From Archegozetes longisetosus (taxonomy: Eukaryota > Arthropoda > Arachnida > Sarcoptiformes > Trhypochthoniidae): a stretch of DNA of 64,000 nt. The stretch covers positions 11,592,001 to 11,656,000 of the forward strand of contig JAEMBT020000002.1 of the NCBI GenBank assembly GCA_018873245.2, written 5' to 3'. A program made the position numbers and the translations under genes. The notes under the pieces are model-generated. The model was not told the DNA's origin, did no database searches, and worked only from the letters and a program-made list of their open reading frames with translations. Each line of letters begins with the position of its first letter. Within the stretch, counting starts at the first letter, position 1. Shown in pieces: positions 12,935-24,650 of this stretch.

Positions 12935-13420
12935 ACAATTGATCAAAACTAAAATTGAACAGTGTTTTACCATTGTATATTAGAAAATAGTATATTCATT
13001 AAAACGACTGAGTAGTAAAGTACTCGGGCGAAATATTGATGGTACTGATCTTTTAAATTTTATGTAAAATGAAATATACCAGTAATAGCACTGACCAACT
13101 ATAAGGCATGTGATCTTTCATATTTATATCAATTGTACAATTTATTAAAGCTAAAACCAAGCAGTGAAAAAGGTTCTACAATTTAGAGTTGTACTTTTAA
13201 TGCATTCAGGGTCATTTTTCATGTGAAAGATCACATGCCTTATAGTTGGTCAGTGCTATTACATTAGTCACTTTATATTTAATTTTACGTAGTTTTTAAA
13301 AAATCAAAACTTTTATCAATATCTTGCCCGAGTACTTTATTACTCAGAGATTTTAATGAATATACGGTTTTTTACTATATAAAAGTAAAACACTACCGAG
13401 TTTTAGTTTTGATGAATTGT
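12935..13420. mobile_element. Foldback/MITE-like element 1 (long terminal inverted repeats)
   Basis: The two halves are inverted copies of each other over almost the whole element. The ends read ACAATTGATCAAAAC and GTTTTGATGAATTGT. An internal pair is AGTACTCGGGC near 13020 against GCCCGAGTACTT near 13327, and another is GACCAACTATAAGGCATGTG against CACATGCCTTATAGTTGGTC. No coding capacity. Probably a non-autonomous DNA transposon; the target-site duplication is not clear. Confidence 0.8.
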
Positions 13421-13504
13421 ACAACAATTCTCATAAGGTTGCCAACTTATGTCAAATAGTCCATTCTGATAACACATCGATTTTTTAAAAAAATATTTGT
13501 AATA

Positions 13505-13850
13505 TGATCTTTTGAATCATAAAACTAATTAGTAATCCAAGCCACTTATTAGTCATACTGAAAACTACTAAAAATAAAAATCAGTCATTTTCCGCTCGTT
13601 CGAAAACATGTTTTTGTTTAATATGAATCGAATGACTCAACTGACGACCTTAATTCACATTCAATTAAATATTATAACAGCTGAATTACACAAAATTGTT
13701 ATCAGCCTATATTGTTGTTAAAAATTGGATTCACATTATTATTAAAACAAAAACATGTTTTTGATTGAATAGAAAACTACTGACTTGTTTTTAATGATTT
13801 TCTGTACGACTTATAAGTCTTAAAGATTACTAATAAATCAAATTAAAACA
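13505..13850. mobile_element. Foldback/MITE-like element 2
   Basis: Diverged inverted arms flank a short centre: ACTTATTAGTCATAC (near 13544) faces GTACGACTTATAAGT (near 13805), and AAAACATGTTTTTGTTT faces AAACAAAAACATGTTTTTG. Boundaries are approximate because the outer sequence is A/T-rich. No open frame. Confidence 0.6.
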
Positions 13851-13863
13851 TTTTAAAATTTGA

Positions 13864-14049
13864 GAAGAGATTTTTGCATCTTAGGGAGACTATTGCACAA
13901 TTCGTTGATTATCCCTGTAAAGTAGTGTTTTTTCAATACATGCGCGAATATTCAAGTTTTGTATTGTAAAAAACTCACTACTTATTACGTTGCTATTTGT
14001 TCAATACGAAGGTTAAAGGTAGTCTCCCTAAGATACAAAAATCTCTTCT
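13864..14049. mobile_element. Foldback/MITE-like element 3 (~186 bp)
   Basis: The terminal repeat AGAAGAGATTTTTGCATCTT at the left is mirrored by AGATACAAAAATCTCTTCT at the right, continuing through AGGGAGACT/AGTCTCCCT. A nested inner pair (GTAGTGTTTTTT.../...AAAAAACTCACTAC) makes the element nearly one complete hairpin. Non-coding. Confidence 0.8.
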
Positions 14050-14171
14050 GAATTGGAGTACTATCAAGACTGACTATTAAGTGCAGACTCATACTATTAT
14101 GAGAAGTATTGTACTTATGAGTCATTCATGGATAAACATAGGTCCAGTTTAATAACAAGCTGTACTGTCGA

Positions 14172-14921
14172 CTATGTGCCATTTCGCCGAATTCCTATTT
14201 CGTGGAATTGCACTTCGCCTAATTCCCATTTCGCCGAATTTACATACAGGTGTACCTATCTATAGATTTTTTCGTATAGGGAAATATAAATCGTGTATTT
14301 GATGAAATAAAATGGATTGTACAACAACAGTAACTTAATTTGAGAGAAAAGGGCCATTCAACATTTTCATTGTATTCAAAAATCTAAGGGTTTACAAAAA
14401 ATCTTAAATTTACATGGTTTTTAAGTCTATACAGAGATACAGCATCTTAAAAATAATATAAACAATAAAAATGTCCTGATTTGGACTAAAATTTTGTGAT
14501 ATTTTGTTGAAATGTTGAATTCTGTCCTCATTTGGCCTCATTCCTGACTACGGCGCTGCTCTGAAGAGCAAAATATGTGCTGCAACTTATTAACAGTGGC
14601 TGAGAATAATGCTAAAATTCACTCAAATTCGTATTATTAATTGAATCACTCTATTGCAAAAACTTCGTTATAGAACAATAGATCTTACTATTTTATTTGG
14701 TTTAAATATTTTTTTTGTTGCTAAGTTATTCGCATAAAATAGTTATCCCAATTACGTTTGCTGATAGGGAAGAAAAGTTTTTATAGGTAGGTACACCTGT
14801 ATGTAAATTCGGCGAAATGGGAATTCGGCGAAGTGCAATTCGGAGAAATAGGAATTCGGCGAAATGGCATTCGGCGAAATGCAGTTCGGCGAAAAGAAAT
14901 TCAGCGAAATGGAAATTACCA
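14172..14921. mobile_element. Foldback element 4 with ATTTCGCCGAATTC tandem ends, 9-bp TSD
   Basis: About 750 bp flanked by a perfect direct repeat TACTGTCGA (14163-14171 and 14922-14930), consistent with a 9-bp (or 8-bp) target-site duplication. Each end holds several tandem variants of CATTTCGCCGAATTC (left) or its complement GAATTCGGCGAAATG (right), with three to six units per end. Inside these is a matched pair ACATACAGGTGTACCTA / TAGGTACACCTGTATGT. The centre is AT-rich and has no transposase. A short open frame across the right array (RRSAIRRNRNSAKW...) is just the repeat being translated. The TSD size suggests mobilisation by a hAT- or Mutator-like transposase (inference). Confidence 0.85.
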
Positions 14922-14944
14922 TACTGTCGAGGGATAAAAGTCGT

Positions 14945-15572
14945 ATGTGTCAGTTTTGCAGAATGGGATTTTAACCAGTCAGTTTGGCTGAAAAGTGTAA
15001 TATTTCTGTTTTCCTATTCTCAGTTTAGGTTTTAGAAAACCCCTATTTTTCAAAATTATTATGAAAAGCTTGAGTTCTAGAAATAATTTTCGAGTATACA
15101 CTTCATGTTCTACGTAAAAAATATTTTTTTATTGATGTAATAGATTCTAAAAGTATTTGAAACAATATATTGTAAATAGGAGTTGTTAAGCCAAATTAGT
15201 AGATATATAAGATAAAAATCTTATTTAACTATTCGGAAGTACGATTAAATATTTTTTATAACTCTACTAATAAGTTAAATGTTATATGTTTTAAAATTTC
15301 GAGATTGAGCCTATATATTAGTGGATATGAATTAGGACAATCTAATATTTGACCAAATGTTTTTAGTGTTGTTATTTTCTATTAACTATTGGTGCTTAAG
15401 CTTTTATCTAAATCTGATGATTAATATAAGATTTTTTATTTTACTTTGATAAGTATGAATGAGCTGACAACCCTAAGGTTTAGGGATGAGAAAATCAGTT
15501 GTAAAATTGATTTTAACCTGTTTCTGCTAAACTGACTGTATAAAATCCCATTGTGCGAAACTGGCACCAATA
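14945..15572. mobile_element. Foldback element 5 with possible ATAAAAGTYGT target duplication
   Basis: The left end reads GTGTCAGTTTTGCAGAATGG followed by GATTTTA...CAGTCAGTTT; the right end is its inverted copy with CAGTTTAG and CCCATTGTGCGAAACTGGCAC. The flanks ATAAAAGTCGT (14934-14944) and ATAAAAGTTGT (15573-15583) differ at one position and look like a target-site duplication. No coding sequence inside. Confidence 0.75.
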
Positions 15573-15592
15573 ATAAAAGTTGTGTACGGTTA

Positions 15593-16233
15593 TACCCCGA
15601 TTGATAGAAATCCACTTTATAGACATTTCACTTCATAGATATTTCATTTCATAGACACTTGATTAGAGAGACGTTTTTAAGTTATTCAAAATAAGTAATA
15701 AATTTAAAGTTATTCTTTAAATTTATTTACACATCTGAGACTTTTAAAATAATTGTATATTAATTAAACTGAAAATCAAGTGCACCGAATCTCATATCTA
15801 CTAATCCGTTAATCTTATAATCTTATGATAATTAAGATATTTAACATGCGCAAAATGCAAACCCATTCAATTCTTTTTCAAGTGAATGAAAAGTGATTTT
15901 TATTTTGAGTCTATTCAGTTCAGTATGTTAATTTTTTATTTAATTAGAATATTTCTGCATATCTATATTTGAATTTTACTAATTGGTTAGAGTTTGTGTA
16001 ATCTATCTGTAAACTACGTCTGAGCTAAGTTTCATTGAATCAAACAAAGAGAAAAAATGATCACTTTTCAAAATTAGATTCAATTAGATTGTTTAGAATT
16101 AACATCAATAATCTCCTCAATAACCAGAATTTTCACTAGGGAATAATTAGTCTATGAAATGAAATGTCTATAAAATGAAATGCCTATGAAGTGGAATGTC
16201 TATAAAGCGGATGTCTATAAACTGGGAAGACAC
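15593..16233. mobile_element. Foldback element 6 with TTTATAGACATTTCA tandem ends
   Basis: Both ends carry tandem variants of a 15-17 base unit. The left array is CACTTTATAGACATTTCA and CATTTCATAGACACTT; the right array is inverted, GTCTATAAAATGAAATG and GTCTATAAAGCGG. The architecture matches element 4 but the motif is unrelated. The central ~450 bp is AT-rich and non-coding. No clear target-site duplication. Confidence 0.8.
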
Positions 16234-16500
16234 CCTTGCCAACACCGAAGGGATGTAGAAGAGTTGATAAACCTAAGGGCTCAACAACTCATTCGCATCT
16301 GTATTTTGTTAAGCGATATTAATTAATAAATGAACGGCTAATGTCAAATAGTTTTACCTTTATTAATCCCAAACTGATGCGTTCTGAGCAAATTTTAAAG
16401 GGTTTGCTCATTCATTGATTTACTATTAAACTTAAAATATGAAACATTTGATTTTAAATAGTGAACGACCCAATAATCACTGATAATCAAATGATTCGAT

Positions 16501-16877
16501 GGGCTGCATACTAGTTCAGTCCCATAATCTTGTTGTTTAAAAGGATAATGTACCAATTGAGTCCCATGTGATTACTAGAAACATACAGATTCAGTCCGGT
16601 CAGGTAAACATAAGTGTTGTCTATATTCGTATTAAACTGCACTGTTGTATCTTAGTTTACGTTGGTGAAATCAGTATTTGTGCAGTTGAGTTGATTGATG
16701 TACTGAGTTTGAATCCTGGTGTAATAAGTGGTGTCATGGCCAGTTAGCGAGGGAAATCACTATTTATTATAGATGATTATAAATTCAGATTCCATAAGTT
16801 ATCTGCTAATAATGTCCTAAGTCTTTAAAATGGGAAGGGAATTTTTATTTAGCAGCAGGACTGAGTTAGTATGCACC
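16501..16877. mobile_element. Foldback element 7 (377 bp) with perfect 8-bp TSD GATTCGAT
   Basis: A direct repeat GATTCGAT at 16493-16500 and 16878-16885 flanks an element whose ends are inverted copies (GGGCTGCATACTAGTTCAGT at left; complement of the right end GGTGCATACTAACTCAGT). The left side repeats a TCAGTCC / TGAGTCC motif three times with spacing of tens of bases. An 8-bp duplication fits hAT-type mobilisation. Non-coding. Confidence 0.85.
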
Positions 16878-17821
16878 GATTCGATGCACTTTTTAAGTCA
16901 GCAAAGTTCGAAAAGTTCAAAAGCATGTTTATACTTTACGTAAAATTTTAATTATCGCACGTGTTTATAGTTAATTGGTAAATTCAATAAAATCATGTCA
17001 ATAACTCCTGAAGCCGACAGAATATTGATTGTTATCTTGTTTCCCACTCAACTCTAATGCTTTATTTGTTTACTTTTGAGTCTTTTTTGTATAATTTATT
17101 TACTATATGTGAGTCAACAAATATCAAATATAATTATCAGTCGTGAGCCAAGTGTTGATTTTTATTCTCAAAATTTTTGTTAACATTTAAACTATAGTTC
17201 TCTGACTAAGACTATTCAATTTTTGTGTTGTCCCTAACTTTTCATCTGTACGCATCAGGTATTAAAGTAAAACTATTTAGCGTCAATTAAACACTCAAGA
17301 ACTAGTTTAGAACTTTTATATAATAGACTTTGACTCATCTTAATTAGAAAAATTCGAAACAATACTATGACTTGAAAACTTTTAACAGTTCAAAATAACA
17401 CATTCCTTATGAATATAAAATAAATTGACTTTAGCTACAAATAACATAATTACTCATATTATGTTTTAGATTTACTAAATAATACTATAATTTGACGCTA
17501 CAAACTTATAGTTTCAATTTCTGTCTCATCACTCTCATCTCATCCAAACGCATCAGTGATTAATCCGGGATCTATGCATAATTTTTATCGACTGACTGTA
17601 CATCACTAATAGATTTTCAGCGAAATATCCACTATTTTAATTGAACATGAGATCTAAGCATGTACTTATATGTAAGCGACTTAGACTGAGGACGTCAGGT
17701 CCAGATAATTTTGCATTAATCGTTAAAGATTGATTTGGCATTAATCCATTGGATCAATCTATCATAACTAGCATCAAAATTTCTACTCGTGTTCTCGAAT
17801 AGCACCTTAAAATCACAGTTA

Positions 17822-19425
17822 CAATAGGAGGCAAAAGTAAGTTGACGCGCATTTGCATAAGAGATTTCATTTATTCACTTGAAAAGAAAAAGATTCTAAT
17901 CCAAATTAGTTATCACAATTTGATCACATTATAGTTACCTCTAAATGTTGAAAATATATGGTTTGTGCTATTATAGATTACGGAGAAAATTAACAATATT
18001 TGTGGATTTATCATAAAACAGTGGGCAAAACTAAGTTAACAAATTTAATCAAAGTTGTAATTAGAAACTTTATGATTATGAATTAAGTAGATCAGTACTT
18101 AGTAGGTCCCCCTTAGCTCTTATCACCTCTTGGAGTCTTTTTGGCATACTTTCGACTAACTTCAGGAGGACACTAGGGGGAATTTGAGTCCACGCATTGG
18201 CCAATCCCTCCCTGAAGTTTTGGAGATTAGACCTAATGGTACCTTCTCATCGAGTATATCCCAAAGGTGCTCAATTGGATTTAAATCTGGTGATTGAGCT
18301 GGCCAATTGAGCACTTTTTTCTTTCAAGCGAAATATTCCTTCAAATACTTTGATGCATGTTTTGGATCGTTGTCCTGTTGGAAGATCCAGTCCCTAGGGA
18401 GTCCTATTTTTGCTTTTGATCGATTTAAATTAGCTTCCAAGATGTCCTTGTACGTAAATCGATCCATGATTCCATCGATAAAATGAAGGTTTCCAACTTT
18501 ATTCTTACCAAAACACCCCCAAACCATTACCGAAGGAGAATGCTTTACTGTTGGCTGCAAGTTCTTAGTCTGAAATGCTGTTCCATCCTTTCTGTACACC
18601 ATCTTCTTCTTAAACAATTCGAACTTGCTCTCATCGGTCCACATGATCTTATGCCAAAATTCGATGGGTTTATCCACATGTTCTTTCGCAAACGCAAGCC
18701 TAGCCTTTCGGTTGTTGGTTGATATAAGTGGCTTCTGTCTTGCGATTCTCCCCTTAAATCCATCTTTTCTTAACTCCCTGCTAATCTGTCGAAAGGATAT
18801 CTTCTTCTTAAACTTGTCTTGAAAATCTTCCTGAATTTCTCTTCGCTTTATAAACCCATCCTTTTTAACACTTCTTCGGATGGCATTTCACTCTTTATTT
18901 GTAAATTTTGGCTTCCTACCTGTTCGCTTCAGGTTTACCACATCATTTGTCTCTTGATACTTCTTCACTACCTTCATTGCACCAGCTGGAGTTACACCAT
19001 ACTTTTTTCCAAGATTTTTATAGGTCATATTCCCTTCAATTCTGTCCCTGACTAGTAGAGTCCTTTCGATGATTGATAATTCCTTAAGCTTAACCATAAT
19101 TTGACTTGATACTTATCACAGGGTTAAAGGTAAAATGTTTTTGTTTGTTTACTTTTTTATACGCTAAAATGTGCATAAATTTGAATTTTGCGCAAATTTA
19201 TGGTCGTGTTAACATAGTTTTGCCCTCTTTTTATCATCGGTTTGAACGTTTATCTTTAATAGCTTTTTCATTATGTATCGATTTTAATCATATTTATATA
19301 TTATATAGACTAAAGTTAAGCATATTTAAAAATGACAAAATTAATTGTTAAATTATTCTCTATTTTAATGTAAAGCGCACTGTTCTCAAGTTAACATTTT
19401 ATTAACTTACTTTTGCCTCTCGGTG
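17822..19425 (-). mobile_element. Tc1-like transposon, degenerate, IR/DR type, TA target site
   Basis: Flanked by TA on both sides (17820-17821 and 19426-19427). The termini are inverted repeats with the shared core GAGGCAAAAGTAAGTT at 17828-17843 and its complement at 19404-19419. A second inner copy lies about 200 bases inside each end (GGGCAAAACTAAGTTAAC near 18022 and its complement near 19208), so each end has two direct repeats: the IR/DR arrangement of the Sleeping Beauty/Minos type. It encloses a broken transposase on the minus strand. Confidence 0.9.
18093..19097 (-). pseudogene. Broken Tc1-family DDE transposase
   Basis: Remnants in several frames follow transposase order. The N-terminal helix-turn-helix (IIERTLLVRD...NLGKKYGVTPAG) at 19097-18888 ends at a stop after KPKFTNKE. 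The catalytic part then gives WTDESKFELF (first Asp), QQDNDPKHAS (second Asp) and, after a TGA, SPDLNPIEHLWDIL with the Glu of the DDE triad. The C terminus SMPKRLQEVIRAKGG precedes the stop near 18093. At least two in-frame stops and frame changes separate the pieces, so it cannot make an active enzyme. Confidence 0.9.
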
Positions 19426-19623
19426 TAAACTTTGTTTTTATTGAATTAGGTGTATCTAAAGCTTGCAAACTTTTGAGGAACCTCATTGTAAAACACTTGT
19501 GTAAATTAATAGTTTAAACTTTTTATGAAAATATATCGATTATATCAATTTATCACAGTTTACGTTCCAGTTTACATAATTTTTATACAAATGATTTAAT
19601 ATAAATTGTTTTTACAACGGCAA

Positions 19624-19710
19624 CATATTGTCGCCTTGGAACTACACTGTTGTGCCTGTAATGTTATTTCAGTCAGAAATACGACAGTATAGTTCCAATG
19701 CGACAATATT
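19624..19710. repeat. Short hairpin repeat (~87 bp)
   Basis: ATATTGTCGCCTTGGAACTA at the left is mirrored by TAGTTCCAATGCGACAATAT at the right, separated by about 28 bases. Likely a tiny MITE or the solo ends of one. Confidence 0.65.
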
Positions 19711-20184
19711 CAGGCCTTAATGCTTGAGGAAATTGTCTCTATATCAATGTTTCAATAATTCGGTGCCATTTATAATTGTTTAAAGTAAACTTATATTAAT
19801 GTTCTCTATTAACCGCATGCACTTTATAATCGATTATACTTTTGACAATTAATCAATATTTATCTGTATATGACTTGAAACCACACACATTTGTTTAAGT
19901 CGTTATAAATATTCATATCTAAAAGTTTTTGTTTTGCAGTGAAGTGTTTTTATAGTTTAAAAGATCTAATATGTATTAACAATAAAAGTTCATTTTTTGC
20001 AACAAACTTCAAAGATAAAGCACTTATAAGCGAAAATTGACTTAAAATTTTCGAACTATTCATTCAAATTAGCGTGAGAATAGTCTCGATCTGATCTCTT
20101 CAGCATAAGTCGCTTCTATGTTAGTTGAATTGTAAGAATATCAAATTACCATCCTTTTGATCAGATTTGCATATAGAGGCCCAA

Positions 20185-20254
20185 CAGGCTCAGAGATCTG
20201 AGCCTGACTTAACTTAATCTAGGCTCATAAACAATTGAGCCTCGAGCCTAGATT
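20185..20254. repeat. Pair of adjacent GGCTC/GAGCC palindromes
   Basis: A near-perfect 22-base palindrome (20185-20206, CAGGCTCAG...CTGAGCCTG) is followed by a second stem whose arms AATCTAGGCTC (20216-20226) and GAGCCTAGATT (20244-20254) pair around 17 bases. Four GGCTC-type half sites in 70 bases of otherwise AT-rich DNA. Function unknown. Confidence 0.5.
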
Positions 20255-23182
20255 GAAGCAAGTCTATGTCGATCATTATGATGGACTCGTTCATATCCTT
20301 AAATTGAGTGATCTCTACACAAATCACAGTCGTAGCTGGCAAAGAGGTTAGGGGCCTATAGCCCCCAGAGATTTTTCAAAATTGAAGTTTTGAGTCCATA
20401 ATGAAAAAACCTGACAAAAAGCTTTAGGGCTGTATTTCTTTGATGTATCGATAGATTGCTTATTGTTAAACATTAATCAAAAGTTTAAAACCAACTGTGT
20501 ATTTTAATGTACGTAGGGACTTCAAAAAGTAAACCATTTTAATATACGTAAGTTAGCATTTGCCATAACAAATCAGACATATCATTTTAAACTTTTAGCC
20601 TTCCAGACCAAAACTTCTGGTTTGTGGAAGTTTAGACCCCTTGCTGTTAAAGTTTCATTGAGTTTTAAATATATAAATAGGTGAAGTAGTTTTCTTTCGG
20701 CGTTCTCTAAAAGTGATGCATCGCTTCAATTGCATTAGGAAATAGTCTTTTCATTACAGTGTCTGCACAATAGCACAAAACATAGTTATATTCACATTAA
20801 TCACTTAACACAAAAACTTCTTCCAATTGCAAATCAGTGGACAGAGGAGTGACTCAAAACTTAGTGGACATTAGCTTTTATCAACTTTCAATAACTTCGT
20901 TGGACATCTTTGGTCAACAACACAGGAAAAGCACTCTTTTAACCAAATTCAATGAGCATTTTGTCCATCACATCAGAGACAGTCCCACACCTGTCCTCCT
21001 CTTCTTTGTGGACATTATGCAATTTTAGTCAAAACTCGATATATGTTTGGAGCTAAATATATCCAACGCTCTCATTCAGTCTCTCAAACTGTACTCTAAT
21101 GTCTGTCTGTCTGTCTTCACAACACATTCAAAAGTATTGAAAAGTATTCAAAAGTGAACGAAACAAAGTCTTCACTCAACGGAATACCAAATGAGACACA
21201 AATCATATGAGATATTGTCTGAAACGGTATTGTTTATTACGCTTTTATTCATCAGTTATTCACTGTTTTCAAATGCGATTCGATTTGAAAACGAAATCAA
21301 AAATCACTTCTTTTATACTTTATTTACTTTGAAATGATTTGAGGCAAATATTAAAAGTTTCTGAGCTATTATTAAATATATTTTTGCATTAATTCAATGC
21401 AAAGTTTTCATAACAAATAACATATTAATTAAGATTAAAATTGAAATAAAACTGAGACAATATCTGAAAATTGAATTGAATATAAGATAATACTAGAATT
21501 TAGTGACTTCATTCAATCCTTCGTTATCGACGCCTCCGTTCGCGGATCCGTTTTGATCTTTATTTAAGTTTCCGTTCAGTTTTTGACCATCGCTTTCAAC
21601 TGAATCTGCTTTCGAGCCTTTGTACGGAACATAGAAGTACGCCATTATTGCGAACACTATCATATCCAATACCATCAGACCCGCGAATAAGAAGAATTCG
21701 TAAGACTGCAACAACTAGAAAAAAAATTCAATAAGTCATTGTGGTCCAATTGTAGTCATACAATGTAAGAAAAAAATTCGGGTGTATTTAAGTTTGAAAA
21801 GTTGATAATTAAGGCAAAGATATTAACCTTCAGTGCATTTAGTTGTTAGAAGTAAAATACACTTCTTCGATGTGATCTCACATCATTTTTAGTTAGTAAT
21901 TAGCAAGAGAGTCATTGGACTATTTTATGGTGATTATTATTAAATTTAGTTGTTGTTAATCCAAGCTCGAGCTTTGAACTTAATTGCTATAAAATGAAAA
22001 TAAAGCATAGAATCGAATAATCTTTTAATTGATAAAAGCAATTTCAATATAAATGCTAAAACTAGAACATTACCAAAGTGTTAAAGAAATTGAAATACTA
22101 TCATTTAATAATCAGGTTATTTCATTGATTCTAAATGTAGAATGACCGACTAGTTTCACTACTAATTTTAGCAATAATTTTTAATTTGTAATTTTTTTAA
22201 CAATAACTTTAGGCTAATTGTTTTTCAAATGCATATAAACTCAATCAAGTTATATTTTAATTGATGTATATTAAAATGTTTATGACTCATACATACAACT
22301 GCAATTTATTACTTTCAAATTGAAAGAGGGGTTCCTCAATAACATTGGCCCCGCCTTACAGATATGAATAAAATAAACTTTTCTTAAACGCTGAAAATCT
22401 TTAGGAAAACAATAACTCTACCATTACTGACTTGAATTTCAAACTTTTTGCTTTTATTTTCATTGTTTTTGTGCCATTTTGGTGTAGTAGTGTTTAAAAT
22501 TTTATTACTTTTCTTATGGTAAACATGATAACATGAAAATTACAGCATAACTTCTTATTAGACTACTTTTTTGCTCCATCAATTATGCTCGAGTCGACAG
22601 ATAAAGAAATAGTTCAATAAATATATTTTTCAATAAAATCTTGACTTAATTTTCCCTCAATTTAAAACATATTATTTTAAATATTGCGCCCACTTAAATG
22701 ATCAATCAACTTTGTCAAAATGATGAGTAGATCTGAATTGATTTCTGGTATCTTTCCTGATGTCGTTTACGTGTAGCGCCACATTTTAAAAATTTATTGA
22801 AAATTTATTTTGTTATAATCTTCAAATGTATTGGTATCTAGAAAATATTTTTCTATGTTTTAATTTTTAAGACCAAAATAAAGTTATTAGGGAAACAAAT
22901 TTTATATTATCTTCAATGGTTCTCTTGAAATAAAATTTTAAAGTTTTAGACTTTGAAAACTTTCACTGTTTTTATGTGAGATCGAAGTTCGATACCATAA
23001 GCTGAAACATATATTATTTTGAGTGTTTTATCAATATAAAAGTTCCCAAAAATCGATATTTTAAGACTGTGTCCAAATGGGGCCGCAGAACTTCTATTTG
23101 ATGTGAATTTTCATTTGCAATTTGTAATTAGTTTATGCTACAAATAGTATTCGTACGCTTTGCTTACAAAATGCAACAGGAA

Positions 23183-23690
23183 TATTATTAGAAACGTAAT
23201 CACCGGATATAACCGGTAAGATTTCGGTCATGCTGGCAGCGGAAATCCCTGTATACTGGTGTAATAAACTACAAAAAGTTTAAGTGAATTTTAGATCAAT
23301 CATAGTAAACCACTTAGTATAACTTTAACCATTAATTTAAAACATATTTGTAACGATAGCTTAAGAATCTTGCCCAGGAAGTTGTTCCAACAAAAGATAT
23401 CAAAATAGAGTGGGGTACGTCATCAGACGAGTGACTAGAGTATAAACATGATGTTTATCATCTATGACCATGGATCAGTTAAAGGTGATGATAATGTTTA
23501 TACTTTAATCAGTCCTCTTAAGACATACACCACATATGTTTTGATAACTTTCGCTGGAACAACTATTATACAAATTAAATACTCACACTTTATCAGTTTT
23601 TATATTTGCAATATTTACTACCCAAAACCAATATTGCCTGCACAACCGAAATCTTACCTTTATAACCATTAGTAATAATTACTAATCAAA
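23183..23690. mobile_element. Foldback element 8, inside left arm
   Basis: Inverted halves include GGTAAGATTTCGGTCATGC (near 23215) against its diverged complement near 23640 (CAACCGAAATCTTACC). Inner pairs are GTTCCAACAAAAGATATCAA against TTGATAACTTTCGCTGGAAC and GACTAGAGTATAAACAT against ATGTTTATACTTTAATCAGTC. Non-coding; the 74-codon open frame on the plus strand lies within the hairpin and looks accidental. Confidence 0.7.
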
Positions 23691-23949
23691 ACTTTAAAGA
23701 TTCATTTTGAGCTTAATTTTAATATATAAATTTCTGATTTACTAGAACGAAAATGCTCGGATTTTACATATTTAGTAGAAATCATTCAAAAATCTAATAT
23801 TTTGTATAACCACCATCAGAATCAGGTATCGCTTGATATTGGCTTAGCATTGAATTAGCAAAATTTTTAAATACTTGATATTATTTACGAAATTTTCCAG
23901 TTTTGCATTATACCATTTCTTAGAGAATCAGTGTTAGAAAATATGTTCC

Positions 23950-24650
23950 TTTCATATAATAAGACTCTCATAAGCATTGATATATTTTGGTAAGATGTAG
24001 GATAGTGGGCACGGCATAGAAGGAGGTTCATTACTATGACAATATATATATATGGTTGAACTTATCTCTTCGAAATATTATCATTAAGAACCACTCTCAA
24101 GATCATCCAAGGTCAAATAGCGGAAATCGATTATTTAAAGAGATAGATGCATAAATAAGATGTCATTCGATTCAACATGATGAGACGAGTCCAACGATAC
24201 CCTATTTTCCAAAATCGGTCGAAGCATTCTTAAGATATTCATGAAAAACCTAACCTAAAATCAGTCGAAATGGACCGCAGTTGGGATGCTCAGCGAAAGT
24301 TGGGGTTAGGTTAGATTATGTTAGGTTTTTCATGAATATCTCAAGAATGCTTCAACCGATTTTAGAAAATAGGGTATCGTTGGACTCGTCTCATCATGCT
24401 GAATCGAATGACATCTCATTTATGCATCTATTTCTTTAAATAATCGATTTCCGCTATTTGACCTTGGATGATCTTGAGAGTGGTTCTCAATGATAATGTT
24501 TCGAAGAGATAAGTTCAACCATATATATATTGTCATAGTAACGAACCTCCTTCTATGACGTGCCTCATGTCCCACATCCAACCATATATTTTCCATATTT
24601 ATTAGCATTAGGAGATTCTTGTGCATAAAATATAATATTATCACCTAAAC
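23950..24650. mobile_element. Foldback element 9, ~300-bp arms, AACCTAACCTA near centre
   Basis: Two long, closely matching inverted arms (about 23950-24264 and 24300-24650) surround a ~35-base centre. Matching segments include CTCTCAAGATCATCCAAGGT, GAGACGAGTCCAACGATACC and TCATGAAAAACCTAACCTA. The arms are more similar to each other than those of most other foldbacks here, suggesting a younger insertion. Absent from the right arm. Confidence 0.85.

Noticed and set aside
14817-15035. Ser/Arg/Lys-rich 72-codon frame
   Set aside because: Translation of the GAATTCGGCGAAATG tandem array at the end of foldback 4.
20837-21028. A 63-codon open frame present identically in both palindrome arms (also 43146-43337, opposite strand)
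   Set aside because: It starts with GTG, not ATG, and has no splice or family signals. Its conservation is explained by the near-identity of the outer arms; the single difference I saw is synonymous, which is too little to argue for coding.
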